DNA of 37,077 nt from an uncultured Bacteroidales bacterium (GCA_905233745.1 CAJODA010000017.1:1-37077); one strand, 5' to 3'. Positions 1-7,884 are shown, counted from the stretch's first letter. Translations and numbers: made by a program. The notes: generated by a model not told the origin, from the letters alone.

Positions 1-1191
1 AAAGCCGTAACCGGGCCGCGCAGGGCTGGCAAATCTTTCCTGCTAAACCCAATTTTTAAAGATTACCTTTTGGAGCAAGGGGTACCGGAAGACCATATCA
101 TCATCATTTCTTTCGACATTGAAGACGAGGAAACTCCGCAGGAACTACTTGACAGAGAGAAGTTGAAAGAGTATTTGTATTCGCGAATCGATTCAAAGAC
201 TGAACCGTATTATATCTTTCTGGATGAAATTCAGGAGGTTGAAGGTTTTGAGAAGATTGTCAATGGATTGAATAGCCGCCCTAATGTGGATGTGTATATC
301 ACAGGCAGCAATTCCAAGTTCCTTTCCAACGACATCATCACAATTTTTCGTGGAAGAAGCGATGAGGTAAACATTATGCCCTTCTCTTTCAAGGAGTTTT
401 GTCAGGATCGGCAGGAACCCATCGGTGAATTGTGGAAAGAGTACTACACCTACGGCGGGCTTCCGGCACTCAGAAAGATGCCGACATTTGAGCAGAAGAA
501 CACCTATTTGCAAAGACTCTGGAAGAAGACCTATCTTGACGATGTGGTGGAACGGAATCATGTTAAAAATCGTGAAGCATTGGAGGCGATTGCCGACGCT
601 TTGTGCTCATCGGTCGGCTCGCTGACAAATACCACTCGAATCACCAATACACTTGCGAGCGTGAGGAAAATCAGGATAAGCGATGACACCGTTGCCAAGT
701 ATATCGGATATCTTGGGGAGGCATTCCTATTCAATGAAGCCAGACGATACAACATCAAGGGCAACAAATATTATGAAAACGTCAAAAAATACTATTCGGT
801 GGATGTTGGATTGAGAAACGCTCGCTTGAACTATAGGCAGTTGGAACAGACTCATCTGATGGAGAACGTCATTTTTAACGAACTCCTGTATCGCGGCTAC
901 GCCGTTGATGTTGGAGTAATCGAAGTCAGGGTAATGAAAGACGGGAAATCGGAGTACAAGCAGTATGAGGTTGATTTCATAGCGACCAATGGCAATGAGA
1001 AATACTACATACAATCGGCTTATGAGATATCAAGCGATGAGAAGCGTGAGCAGGAACTCAACTCACTGAAACGGATAGATGACTCATTCCAAAAAATTGT
1101 CATTGTCAAAGACGACATCATGCCCTATCGCGATGAAAAGGGCATCTACTACACAGGCCTGTTCCAGTTTCTGATGAGTGACAAATTGTAG
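1..1191 (+). CDS. AAA ATPase with DUF4143 C-terminal domain, 5' partial
   Basis: The frame is open from base 1, so the start codon lies left of the window; 396 residues are visible. A P-loop (GPRRAGKS) is encoded at bases 13-36, and a Walker B-like FLDEIQ follows near 217-240, with an arginine-rich GRSDE segment after it. The C-terminal third carries the DUF4143 pattern, including EVDFI followed by YYIQSAYE, which resembles a PD-(D/E)XK nuclease fold. This family is common in Bacteroidota and archaea, often as accessory single genes; its substrate is not established, and links to DNA or toxin-antitoxin-like functions are only suggestions. The gene stands alone, followed by a broken sigma-factor gene. 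The TTG at 70 is an internal codon, not the start, because the P-loop lies before it. Confidence 0.85.
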   Translation, partial: KAVTGPRRAGKSFLLNPIFKDYLLEQGVPEDHIIIISFDIEDEETPQELLDREKLKEYLYSRIDSKTEPYYIFLDEIQEVEGFEKIVNGLNSRPNVDVYITGSNSKFLSNDIITIFRGRSDEVNIMPFSFKEFCQDRQEPIGELWKEYYTYGGLPALRKMPTFEQKNTYLQRLWKKTYLDDVVERNHVKNREALEAIADALCSSVGSLTNTTRITNTLASVRKIRISDDTVAKYIGYLGEAFLFNEARRYNIKGNKYYENVKKYYSVDVGLRNARLNYRQLEQTHLMENVIFNELLYRGYAVDVGVIEVRVMKDGKSEYKQYEVDFIATNGNEKYYIQSAYEISSDEKREQELNSLKRIDDSFQKIVIVKDDIMPYRDEKGIYYTGLFQFLMSDKL

Positions 1192-1242
1192 GGTGTAGTT
1201 TTTCGCCACAATCGTAGTCAAAAGAAAAACAACGTCTGAAAG

Positions 1243-1460
1243 ATGAAGCAGAAAAAAGACAAAGAACAGAAAGAACTAGACTTTGAACGGCTGGTACAGG
1301 AACAGCGACAGCGGTGTGCTACCTCTTCGCCGACGAGGAGACCTGCCCAGCCGCCAGCCGCCTGCACAAGCGCATCGCGAAATTGCACCCCTTTGACTGC
1401 GCGCTGATCCTGCTTTGGCTCGAAGACCTGCCCTAGGACGAGGCGGGAGTGCGCATCAGT
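1243..1460 (+). pseudogene. Remnant of an ECF-type sigma factor gene
   Basis: An ATG at 1243 opens a frame reading DFERLVQEQRQR, like the first helix of small Bacteroidota ECF sigma factors. From about 1314 a different frame (+2) continues with VCYLFADEE, then jumps to LHKRIAKLHPFDCALILLWLEDLP, which resembles the start of the sigma region 4 part (typically LFDRAIILLWLE..SYDEIG). A TAG at 1434 interrupts just before DEAG. So the first and last parts of a sigma gene are present, joined with most of regions 2-3 missing, shifted in frame, stopped early, and without the promoter-recognition helix. This is inferred from residual similarity read by eye. No partner anti-sigma gene is visible. Confidence 0.65.
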
Positions 1461-1476
1461 TGTACTGTGAAATTAT

Positions 1477-1932
1477 TTAAGCGAACACAAATGGTTGCTG
1501 ATAGATAACCGTCCCGAACATCTTAATGATAATGTTATAAGTCCCTTCGGGAATGTTTTCTATCTCGTATTGTAACACTTTAGTACATATACAGTTCAAA
1601 ACATTCTCATCGTCGGTTTCATATTGGATAATGATATCATGCCCTACGATTTCTACTTCAACATCTATGGTGTTGATGGCACAGTTTAAATCGAATTCGT
1701 GGGTGAAATGCCATTTCCCGTTTTGATAAATGATATTCAGAGAGGGCCTTTCATCTGCATTGCTCCACTGCTTGCATTCGGATAAAGTCGGATTTGAAGC
1801 CGATGGTTCCTCAATGATTATTGGATGGGGATGATGGTGGATCGGTGGTGGCCAAAGGTGTTCGCATGAACTGACAAAAAAAACTGCTAGCCCAAGGATG
1901 GAGCCCAGTAAGATTCTAGATAATTTGTTCAT
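1477..1932 (-). CDS. Small His/Pro-rich lipoprotein of unknown function
   Basis: This 151-residue protein begins with a basic, hydrophobic signal segment and a lipobox-like VSSC with the cysteine at residue 23, so it is probably an outer-membrane or periplasmic lipoprotein. Right after the cysteine comes a Pro/His-rich linker (WPPPIHHHPHP) that could bind metal, then an acidic patch. The remainder is predicted by eye to be beta-rich and ends in a pattern (IPEGTYNIIIKMFGTVIYQQ) like the last strands of small secreted Bacteroidota proteins. No TAnnTTTG box was seen upstream. It faces the broken sigma gene and has no obvious operon partner. Function is not recognised. Confidence 0.75.
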   Translation of the reverse strand: MNKLSRILLGSILGLAVFFVSSCEHLWPPPIHHHPHPIIIEEPSASNPTLSECKQWSNADERPSLNIIYQNGKWHFTHEFDLNCAINTIDVEVEIVGHDIIIQYETDDENVLNCICTKVLQYEIENIPEGTYNIIIKMFGTVIYQQPFVFA

Positions 1933-2428
1933 AATTTTGATTTTTTATGTACCATCTCAAGACACGTTATAGTGCACCTTGTTGATGGTAAAGGTTAATA
2001 TTAAAATTGGGGTTGTTGTGCCAAAGATGTTGCGACAGTTGTTCTTCTTCACTCGATATTCGCGAGGTTCTATATCAGAATCCATAGAATCCCAATATGG
2101 AGGAAGAAGTAAGTGCAGATTATTCGTTCAAGTATCGGGAAAGGATGATGGTTACTGGAAGAGAAGGGCTTTTCGTTTCGCAGAGTTCCCGAAAATATAG
2201 CTTTCGACATAATGTATAACGTTGATATTTGAAATATATTGTTATGCCGATTCGTTATACAATATTTTTTTGCAAAATTGTTTATTATCGCGTTAGAAGC
2301 TGTATAATCTCCCTAAGGCAGGCCAACGGCCTGTCGGGGTGCGTAGGATTGCGCGAGGCACGAACAAAAATACGCACGCCGGAGGTGTGCGGGGAAAAGT
2401 ACACCAACGTTAAAACGTTAACAATGTA
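1933..2428. other. Gene-poor 496-bp intergenic stretch
   Basis: No frame here looks like a gene. Two open frames (1979-2200 and 2229-2450) have odd composition and no recognisable motif. A third, 2097-2219, encodes only 40 residues. The stretch is AT-rich except for a compact GC-rich element at about 2317-2391, listed separately, and a repeat-like AACGTTAAAACGTT just after it near 2409. Confidence 0.6.
2317..2391. repeat. GC-rich double-hairpin element
   Basis: Two hairpins of the same design lie in otherwise AT-rich DNA. The first has arms 2317-2324 and 2328-2335 (GGCAGGCC / GGCCTGTC, one G-U pair) and a 3-base loop. The second has arms 2373-2380 and 2384-2391 (CGCACGCC / GGTGTGCG, one G-U pair) and a 3-base loop. 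A further 7-bp pairing, GTGCGTA at 2339-2345 with TACGCAC at 2371-2377, competes with the second hairpin. The layout resembles REP-type intergenic repeats or a small structured RNA. No other copy was seen in this window, so its repeat nature is inferred. Confidence 0.45.
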
Positions 2429-2680
2429 TTATTTCTCCAATTCAGAATAGGTTTGAATAAGATTGCTGGTAGGAACACTTTCGATATTCGTATTGTGCAG
2501 ATCATATCTTCGGGCTATTTCTTGTGCAATATGACTATTTACATATCCAAGGTTTCCTTGCGCAACCACCAAATCCAAATAATCTTTCATTAATTCTTTA
2601 TCATTCTGGATAAAACAGAAAACAGTATCCGTAATTTGCTTTTCAAAAGCTGTAAACAATTTGTCGCAGAAATTCTCCAT
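2429..2680 (-). CDS. Small conserved-looking protein of unknown function
   Basis: This 83-residue protein starting MENFCDKLF has an alpha-helical look and contains phrases such as FIQNDKELMKDYLDLV and GYVNSHIAQEIARRY. I believe this belongs to a small uncharacterised Bacteroidota family, but I cannot name it. An alternative start at 2713 would overlap the stop of the upstream 548-aa gene as ATGA, giving 94 residues beginning MTIIYPLNFK. I prefer 2680 because the extra eleven residues look like translated leader. Either way it is tightly linked to the exported protein upstream and is probably co-transcribed and translationally coupled with it. No signal peptide or membrane segment is seen, so it is probably cytoplasmic. 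Confidence 0.65.
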   Translation of the reverse strand: MENFCDKLFTAFEKQITDTVFCFIQNDKELMKDYLDLVVAQGNLGYVNSHIAQEIARRYDLHNTNIESVPTSNLIQTYSELEK

Positions 2681-2709
2681 AATTTTAAAATTTAAAGGGT
2701 AAATAATTG

Positions 2710-4356
2710 TCATTTTATGATTTCCAAATAATCTTTTTCGTCTTGAATTCTAGTGTGCCTGAAAAAAATATTTGATGGAATTTGCCAATGATCAAATAGT
2801 AATTCTTGTCCAATATTGGTTTCCCATAATGTCCATCCCGCCTCCAACGCTCTTTGCTCGTCAACTTCTCGCTTAAATCTCACAACATATTGTTTGTCAT
2901 CATCCGACAAGATATTATAAGACCATCTATAATATCGATATTCTCCACTCTCCCATTCTTTTTCCGCACTCCAATCAACGACAGTGTATTCTTTCGCCCT
3001 ATTCTTTTCTGAAATGATTAATTTAAGCGGATTCTGTGTCCATGATATTTGGTATTTTGTTATAGTATCTATTTCAAAGCTCCCACTGGCAATGAAATGA
3101 CCAGCTAAGGTCTCTTTCAAAAATGCACAATACCTTTCTCCCCAATCATATTGAGAAATATCGTTAAAAGGAACTACAACTTCTCTCTCCAGTTTATCAC
3201 TTTCCCATTTCTCTCTACTCCACACATGTATTCCATCCAAATTCCATCCAACACTTTTGGAATATCTGTTTAAGTCATAGTTACCATAGTACTTGTCATC
3301 TTCTCCTATGTTCTCCAAGGCTCCTATTGCCCCATTAAGGCAAGGGCACAACCCCATAACATTCAAAATTGTATCATATTCTTCATAGTATTCTAAATCC
3401 TCGCGAGTGCCACATGACACACTATCCGATAGAGGGTATAAATAAAAATCTGGATATATCAAATGTAAACTTCTTTCCGTACATTCGAATTTCAACTTGT
3501 GAGGAGGTGTGACACTCGCTAATTCCTTTTGCAATTCTGCTTCTTCCATCTCTATTTCTCTTTGCCGTTCTGCCTCCTTTTGTTCCTTTTGTTCCTTTTG
3601 CTCCTTAAAGAACTCCTCAATCCAATCCTCTAACCAAACAACTTTATGATTAGTCGTAACATAATTAAAGGCTTTTGTGGACCCGCTCATATTAAACTCA
3701 TAATATTGATACTCACTTTTTGCACTTTGCTTAATACGAAATTTTACAGAACTCGCAGCTCTAAAATCTTTCCAAAATTCCTTTGACGGCCACTCAATAT
3801 AGTAGTTACCGACTCGGTCTTTTCTATCATATTCATATGATACAACTATCTCGTCTTCATCCAGTGGAATCATCCTCTCGCTCATGCTATAATTCCTATA
3901 CTTTTTATAAGATTCTCCTATCTTAAAAGAAATTTCAAAACTATAAACAGAACAATAATCGTCTTCACCACAATAATACTTTCCTTCTACCGCCAAAACA
4001 ACAGGAATATTACCCGCCTCACTTGTAAAATCCACCCACGAATCAGGGAAGTCACCTGCTTTTAATGCATCTTTCATATCAGACACTGTGTTAATCCAAA
4101 CATACTGACCTGTATAATCATACTCCAACAAATTAAATAAAAAGTCCGCAATCGACAATTGTTGTGACACCCAATTATTGTATTGCCAAATTGAACAATA
4201 CTCTCCAATCGTCAATCCATTTCCATTTTTATCATGTATATATGCTATTTTCATTGCATTGTCAAATTCCGGATCCAATGTTTCGCAAGTCCATTGTGCA
4301 GACAAAGAAAATGAGGAAAAAATGAGAGCGGCAAGAATGAATAATATTTTTTTCAT
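2710..4356 (-). CDS. Exported protein of unknown function with KEQ-repeat coiled coil
   Basis: This 548-residue protein begins with a clear signal peptide (MKKILFILAALIFSSFSLSAQ) but no lipobox. It is rich in Tyr, Trp, Asp and Glu. Around residues 250-285 a highly charged helical segment contains a short KEQ tandem repeat, encoded by repeated 9-bp units near 3579-3605, followed by acidic helix; it probably forms a coiled coil separating two globular halves. The C-terminal half has several aromatic strands such as YRYYRWSYNI. I recognise no catalytic motif or T9SS tail. The gene is clearly more AT-rich than the envelope genes downstream, suggesting acquisition or weak selection. A TATGTTTG promoter box lies just upstream, and a small protein gene overlaps its end. 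Confidence 0.7.
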   Translation of the reverse strand: MKKILFILAALIFSSFSLSAQWTCETLDPEFDNAMKIAYIHDKNGNGLTIGEYCSIWQYNNWVSQQLSIADFLFNLLEYDYTGQYVWINTVSDMKDALKAGDFPDSWVDFTSEAGNIPVVLAVEGKYYCGEDDYCSVYSFEISFKIGESYKKYRNYSMSERMIPLDEDEIVVSYEYDRKDRVGNYYIEWPSKEFWKDFRAASSVKFRIKQSAKSEYQYYEFNMSGSTKAFNYVTTNHKVVWLEDWIEEFFKEQKEQKEQKEAERQREIEMEEAELQKELASVTPPHKLKFECTERSLHLIYPDFYLYPLSDSVSCGTREDLEYYEEYDTILNVMGLCPCLNGAIGALENIGEDDKYYGNYDLNRYSKSVGWNLDGIHVWSREKWESDKLEREVVVPFNDISQYDWGERYCAFLKETLAGHFIASGSFEIDTITKYQISWTQNPLKLIISEKNRAKEYTVVDWSAEKEWESGEYRYYRWSYNILSDDDKQYVVRFKREVDEQRALEAGWTLWETNIGQELLFDHWQIPSNIFFRHTRIQDEKDYLEIIK

Positions 4357-4377
4357 AATCCATTATTTTTAGCATCG

Positions 4378-4385
4378 CAAACATA
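4378..4385 (-). promoter_or_regulatory. -7 promoter box for the 548-aa exported protein
   Basis: On the minus strand this reads TATGTTTG, matching the Bacteroidota -7 consensus TAnnTTTG, 21 bases upstream of the start codon. A TTG (CAA on the plus strand at 4403-4405) lies 17 bases further upstream and could serve as the -33 element. Confidence 0.55.
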
Positions 4386-4472
4386 CAGATTATTCTGTCT
4401 CACAATTATTTACAATGCTATCCAATAAGGATGCTATTTGCTATCCATTTTGGGATTTGGTAAAGGGATGCC

Positions 4473-4688
4473 TTACTTCCTATAATCAAAGCAATCAAAA
4501 AAATTATAGTCCAAAATCTTGGAAATACGCAACAACAAATCGGTACTAATATGCGATTTCCGCATAATCTTGAATATATTGTTGCGGGTGCACGGAATCT
4601 GCTTCGCCAGCCAGGCGGCTGTGCGGCCCTGTTCCCTTAACTTTTGGTGTATTATGCGCCCGATATGTATGTCTTGACCTGTTTCCAT
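4473..4688 (-). CDS. Small XRE-family helix-turn-helix protein
   Basis: The protein is 71 residues from the start METGQDIHIGRII. It fits a compact Bacteroidota XRE-type family: a first helix (IGRIIHQKLREQ), a helix-turn-helix core (TAAWLAKQIPCTRNNIFKIMRK), then LLLRISKILDYNFFDCF. It is probably a DNA-binding regulator. The longer reading from 4790 adds 34 residues with no family resemblance, so I chose 4688. Upstream of this start, TTTCGTT and AACGAAA arms about 14 bases apart could be an operator, though the match is weak. It lies on the same strand as, and just upstream of, the 548-aa gene, which has its own promoter box, so it might regulate that gene; this is inference from position. Confidence 0.75.
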   Translation of the reverse strand: METGQDIHIGRIIHQKLREQGRTAAWLAKQIPCTRNNIFKIMRKSHISTDLLLRISKILDYNFFDCFDYRK

Positions 4689-4931
4689 AAAAAAGACGTG
4701 AACTGTTTTCGTTGTGTGCTTGTCAGAAACGAAAGGCTCTGGTAAACCGTTGACGATGATAAGCACGAAACAATCCACGCCTGTTGGCATGAACTTCCGC
4801 TTGCTTATTCTCTCGTCATGAAAAATTTACCAGATTTTATCGTTCAGAGAATAAGAGCATTAAGCTCAATTTATTTATGTATATTTCAATTATTATGTCA
4901 TTTCCGTGTAAGATTTACAAGTGCAAAAATA

Positions 4932-5273
4932 TCAAATATTTTTCGGTTTCCGCACATAGTGCGGCATCTCCATCGGGATCTCCATGGAGAGTTCGATGTA
5001 GCCGGCAAACTCGCCGTTCTGAAACCAGGGCGACTGATATATCAGCTTCTTCTTGCCGTTTTTCTCAATGGTGTAGGCGTTCACATTGTGGTTCTTCAGC
5101 ATCTCCACCAATTTGGTACGGGCGGGCTCGGGATGGCAGTCCAAGAGGTTCTGGCCGAGAATCTGCTGGCCATGGCTGAGCACATTCACCGCCATATCAT
5201 TCATTTCCAAAATTTTACCATCTTTATCACATACTGTGACAGAATAGGGCACTTCGTTGAAATATTCGAGCAT
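4932..5273 (-). CDS. Single-domain PAS sensor protein
   Basis: This 113-residue protein is essentially one PAS domain: MLEYFNEVPYSVTVCDKDG, then KILEMNDMAV, the helical NLLDCHPEPARTKLVEML, and the strands YTIEKNGKKKLIYQSPW and EFAGYIELSMEI. PAS domains sense ligands, redox state or partners. No kinase, cyclase or DNA-binding domain is attached, so it may act in trans. The longer reading from a TTG at 5312 is unlikely, because that codon lies inside the TACTTTTG promoter box; the ATG at 5273 sits about 37 bases past that box. It diverges from the four-helix/zinc-ribbon gene. Confidence 0.8.
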   Translation of the reverse strand: MLEYFNEVPYSVTVCDKDGKILEMNDMAVNVLSHGQQILGQNLLDCHPEPARTKLVEMLKNHNVNAYTIEKNGKKKLIYQSPWFQNGEFAGYIELSMEIPMEMPHYVRKPKNI

Positions 5274-5309
5274 TGTTGGGTGATCTTTAAAGGTTATCAA
5301 TAAGGATTG

Positions 5310-5317
5310 CAAAAGTA
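5310..5317 (-). promoter_or_regulatory. -7 promoter box for the PAS gene
   Basis: On the minus strand this reads TACTTTTG (TAnnTTTG consensus). Its position decides the start codon: a TTG start at 5312 would fall within the box, so translation must begin at the ATG at 5273. Confidence 0.6.
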
Positions 5318-5381
5318 TAAAAATGTTAGAAATAAGAAAATCCTAATTATTATGAAGACTTGAAATCATGCGGATTTTTTC

Positions 5382-5389
5382 TATTTTTG
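5382..5389 (+). promoter_or_regulatory. -7 promoter box for the four-helix/zinc-ribbon gene
   Basis: TATTTTTG, 25 bases before the ATG at 5415, with a TTG at 5360-5362 spaced 19 bases upstream as a plausible -33 element. It is divergent from the PAS promoter at 5310-5317. Confidence 0.65.
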
Positions 5390-5414
5390 CAACTGAAAAC
5401 AAAAACGCAACATT

Positions 5415-6155
5415 ATGATTGTTAACCGATTCGGCTATTATTGGTTAGACAGCTGGGTGTTAGCCAATATTATCCAATTAGCCACACAGGATTTCTGCCG
5501 GCGCTACCTCAATCGCAAGAACGACCCCTGCGGGCGGCAATATGACCAAATGACACAGGCGGCACGCTCCGTTCCCGCTAACATTGCTGAGGGCAACTCT
5601 CGGCATTCAACCTCCAGAGAAACAGAGATGAAACTCACCGATGTGGCGCGCGCCAGTCTATCTGAACTGGCCAACGACTACCTGAATTGGCTGCTCCAAT
5701 GGGAAAGCGTTCCGTGGTCCAACAAATCCAGCGAACATCAAAGCGTTAGTCACATCCAACTTGACTATCCCACCTACAAGGATGATGTTCAACACCTTAG
5801 CAGCATCCACATCTTGAAGCAAAAGCACAAGTTTGACGAATGGCTACACTCCGGTGATTCGATAAAAGAGGCCAATTGTCTGCTTATATTATGCAACCGC
5901 CTAATTATGATTTTAGGCAAGCAAATTGAGAACCAAATTGCCACTTTCAGGACAGAAGGTGGTTTCTCAGAGGCTCTAGCCGCTGAAAGACTTACCTTCC
6001 GCATAGAGGAAAACGCCCAAACAGGAGCGCCATCATGCCCGAAATGCGGCAAACCCATGCTAAAACGAGTGGCGAAAAAAGGAGCTAATGCCGGAAATGA
6101 ATTTTGGAGCTGCTCATCCTACCCAAACTGCAACGGGACAAGGAGCGTGAAGTAA
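5415..6155 (+). CDS. Four-helix-bundle protein with C-terminal topoisomerase-type zinc ribbon
   Basis: This 246-residue protein has two parts. Residues 1 to about 175 match the four-helix-bundle family related to the 23S rRNA intervening-sequence protein, with the signature SVPANIAEGN followed by ETEMKLTDVARASLSEL. Residues about 205-246 form a zinc ribbon of the type at the C-terminus of topoisomerase I: CPKCGKPM, then FWSCSSYPNC, giving four zinc-ligand cysteines. The longer, suffix-type version of the four-helix family is known in Bacteroidota. Function is unknown; the ribbon suggests nucleic-acid contact. It has its own promoter and ends convergent with the oligopeptide-binding gene. Confidence 0.8.
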   Translation: MIVNRFGYYWLDSWVLANIIQLATQDFCRRYLNRKNDPCGRQYDQMTQAARSVPANIAEGNSRHSTSRETEMKLTDVARASLSELANDYLNWLLQWESVPWSNKSSEHQSVSHIQLDYPTYKDDVQHLSSIHILKQKHKFDEWLHSGDSIKEANCLLILCNRLIMILGKQIENQIATFRTEGGFSEALAAERLTFRIEENAQTGAPSCPKCGKPMLKRVAKKGANAGNEFWSCSSYPNCNGTRSVK

Positions 6156-6227
6156 GAAGAAATATAATTTATCGTTATAACGCGATTACGGAATATCGGA
6201 ATAACGAAATATCAAAAAAACTAACGA

Positions 6228-7865
6228 TCAGTCTTTGCTTATCCGTACCCTCCTCAAATCCAGCATGTTCACTGGGTTGGTGCCCAGACCGCTGATGTTG
6301 GCGCGGGTGAAGCGAATCACTTTATCATAATAGAGCACCACCACAGGCGCGTCAGCCATGAGCATGGCATCCATGCGCGTGTAGTAGTCATTGCGCTGGG
6401 CTTCGTCGGTGCAACGCTGCGAGGCCTCGTACAGCTTGTCAAAGGCGGGGTTTACATAATGCGTGTAGTTGGAGCCCACGGGCTGCAGGTTTTTGGAATA
6501 AAACAGGGCCATGTAGTTCTCCGCATCAGGATAGTCGCAGATCCAGGAGCCGCGGAAGAAGGGCAGCTGGTAGCTGCGCATCATCTCGCGCTGCTGCGCG
6601 CCTTGCATCACGTCCAGCCGCAGATTTATGCCCAGTTGCGAGAGTTCATGCTGGATATACTGCACCAAGTCGGCGTAGGAGGCGGACACGGCCACCGAGA
6701 TGGGCGGCAGTCCTTTGCCGTTGGGGTAGCCAGCCTCTGCCAACAACTGCGCCGCTTTCTTGGGATTGTAATCGTAGCCACCCGTGCGCGCGGAATCGTG
6801 CGAGGGCATACCCCGGGGCACAAAACCCGCCGTGCCCGGGTACCCCACATTGTTTCGCAAGTATTTCATCATCTTCTCACGGTCGAAGCCGTAATTGATG
6901 GCCTGCCGCACCCGCTTGTCCAACAACGGATTCTTCTTGTCGCCCGGCTTCAGCATAAAACCCAAGTACTCCGTGTTGAGGTACGGGCCTGTCAGCATTT
7001 TGATCTGATCCTTGTATTCGGGATTCAATTGCCCTTCCTTGGTGAGCAGCGCATCTTTGTAACAAGCCTCCACTCCGGACATGAAGTCCAGCGAGCCCTT
7101 CATGAACTCCATGAACACCGACTGTTTATCGACAATGAACGAAATGGCCACGGCATCAATGTAGGGCAGGCGGTTGCCCTGCTCGTCAAATTCGAAGTAG
7201 TAGGGGTTCTTGCGCAGCACCAATTTCACGCCCTCCTGCCAAAGCTGGAACTGGAAGGGACCCGTGCCCACAGGATTCTTGCGGAAGTCCTTGCCATAAC
7301 GCTCCACCACCTCCTTGGGCACCACCGAACAGTATTTCATCGTGAGGATTCCCAGAAACGGCGGAAAAGCATCTGCCAGTTGTATCTGGAAAGTGGTATC
7401 GTTCAAAGCCTTGAAAGCAGGATTGCCTTCTTTGTCCCGCTTCACCTTCTGGAAAATCCATGCGCCCGGGGAGGCCACATCGGGATCCAAAATGCGGGAG
7501 AAACTATAGACAAAATCGCTTGCTGTAACCTTGCGGGGCGTTTTGAAAGGAAAGAACTCTGTGTTATGGAAGGTCACATCATCCCTAAGGATAAAAGTAT
7601 AGGTCAGCCCATCTTCCGATATGGTCCAGCTTTTGGCGATGGCCGGGACGATGTTCAGCGAATCGTCCAGATCCACCAGCCCGTTGTAGAGCTGATTGCA
7701 GGGCCACATCACCGTCTGGCCGGATGCAAACGCAGGGTCAAGGGTCTGGATGCCTTCCGATTGGTTGTAGTGGAAAATCTTCTTGTCCGCATGGTCATAC
7801 TTGGACTTGCAACCCGCTACGGCAATGGCAAGCAACAAACAATATGTTAGAAATTTTATTTTCAA
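6228..7865 (-). CDS. Oligopeptide-type ABC transporter substrate-binding lipoprotein
   Basis: This 545-residue protein is a family 5 solute-binding protein (OppA/DppA type). The signal peptide ends in a lipobox, AVAGC, with the cysteine at residue 19. Diagnostic stretches include IQTLDPAFASG near the N-terminus, the PAIAKSWTISEDGLTYTF motif, the FHNTEFFP region, KNPVGTGPFQ in the middle and VRQAINYGFDR in lobe 2. The protein binds peptides or similar solutes in the periplasm for an ABC importer. No permease or ATPase gene of that importer is in the window, so its partners are elsewhere or it is an orphan. It is last in the minus-strand envelope block, 56 bases after the LytM gene, and that gap holds a palindrome. 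Confidence 0.9.
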   Translation of the reverse strand: MKIKFLTYCLLLAIAVAGCKSKYDHADKKIFHYNQSEGIQTLDPAFASGQTVMWPCNQLYNGLVDLDDSLNIVPAIAKSWTISEDGLTYTFILRDDVTFHNTEFFPFKTPRKVTASDFVYSFSRILDPDVASPGAWIFQKVKRDKEGNPAFKALNDTTFQIQLADAFPPFLGILTMKYCSVVPKEVVERYGKDFRKNPVGTGPFQFQLWQEGVKLVLRKNPYYFEFDEQGNRLPYIDAVAISFIVDKQSVFMEFMKGSLDFMSGVEACYKDALLTKEGQLNPEYKDQIKMLTGPYLNTEYLGFMLKPGDKKNPLLDKRVRQAINYGFDREKMMKYLRNNVGYPGTAGFVPRGMPSHDSARTGGYDYNPKKAAQLLAEAGYPNGKGLPPISVAVSASYADLVQYIQHELSQLGINLRLDVMQGAQQREMMRSYQLPFFRGSWICDYPDAENYMALFYSKNLQPVGSNYTHYVNPAFDKLYEASQRCTDEAQRNDYYTRMDAMLMADAPVVVLYYDKVIRFTRANISGLGTNPVNMLDLRRVRISKD

Positions 7866-7884
7866 TTTTTTGAATTATTGGATG

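Noticed and set aside
1979-2450. Two 73-residue frames in the 1933-2428 gap
   Set aside because: No motif, no promoter, unusual composition; the second runs through the double-hairpin element and into the next gene.
3579-3605. 9-bp tandem repeat in the 548-aa gene as a phase-variation site
   Set aside because: The unit is a multiple of three, so changes would only lengthen the coiled coil by KEQ steps without switching expression.
6156-6227. Convergent gap between the zinc-ribbon gene and the binding-protein gene as a bidirectional terminator
   Set aside because: Only a short AT-rich palindrome (CGTTATAACG near 6173) is present, too weak to call.
6459-7850. A 463-residue open frame on the plus strand opposite the peptide-binding lipoprotein
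   Set aside because: It is antisense to a clear family 5 binding protein, is rich in His and Arg as expected of a shadow frame, and has no motif.
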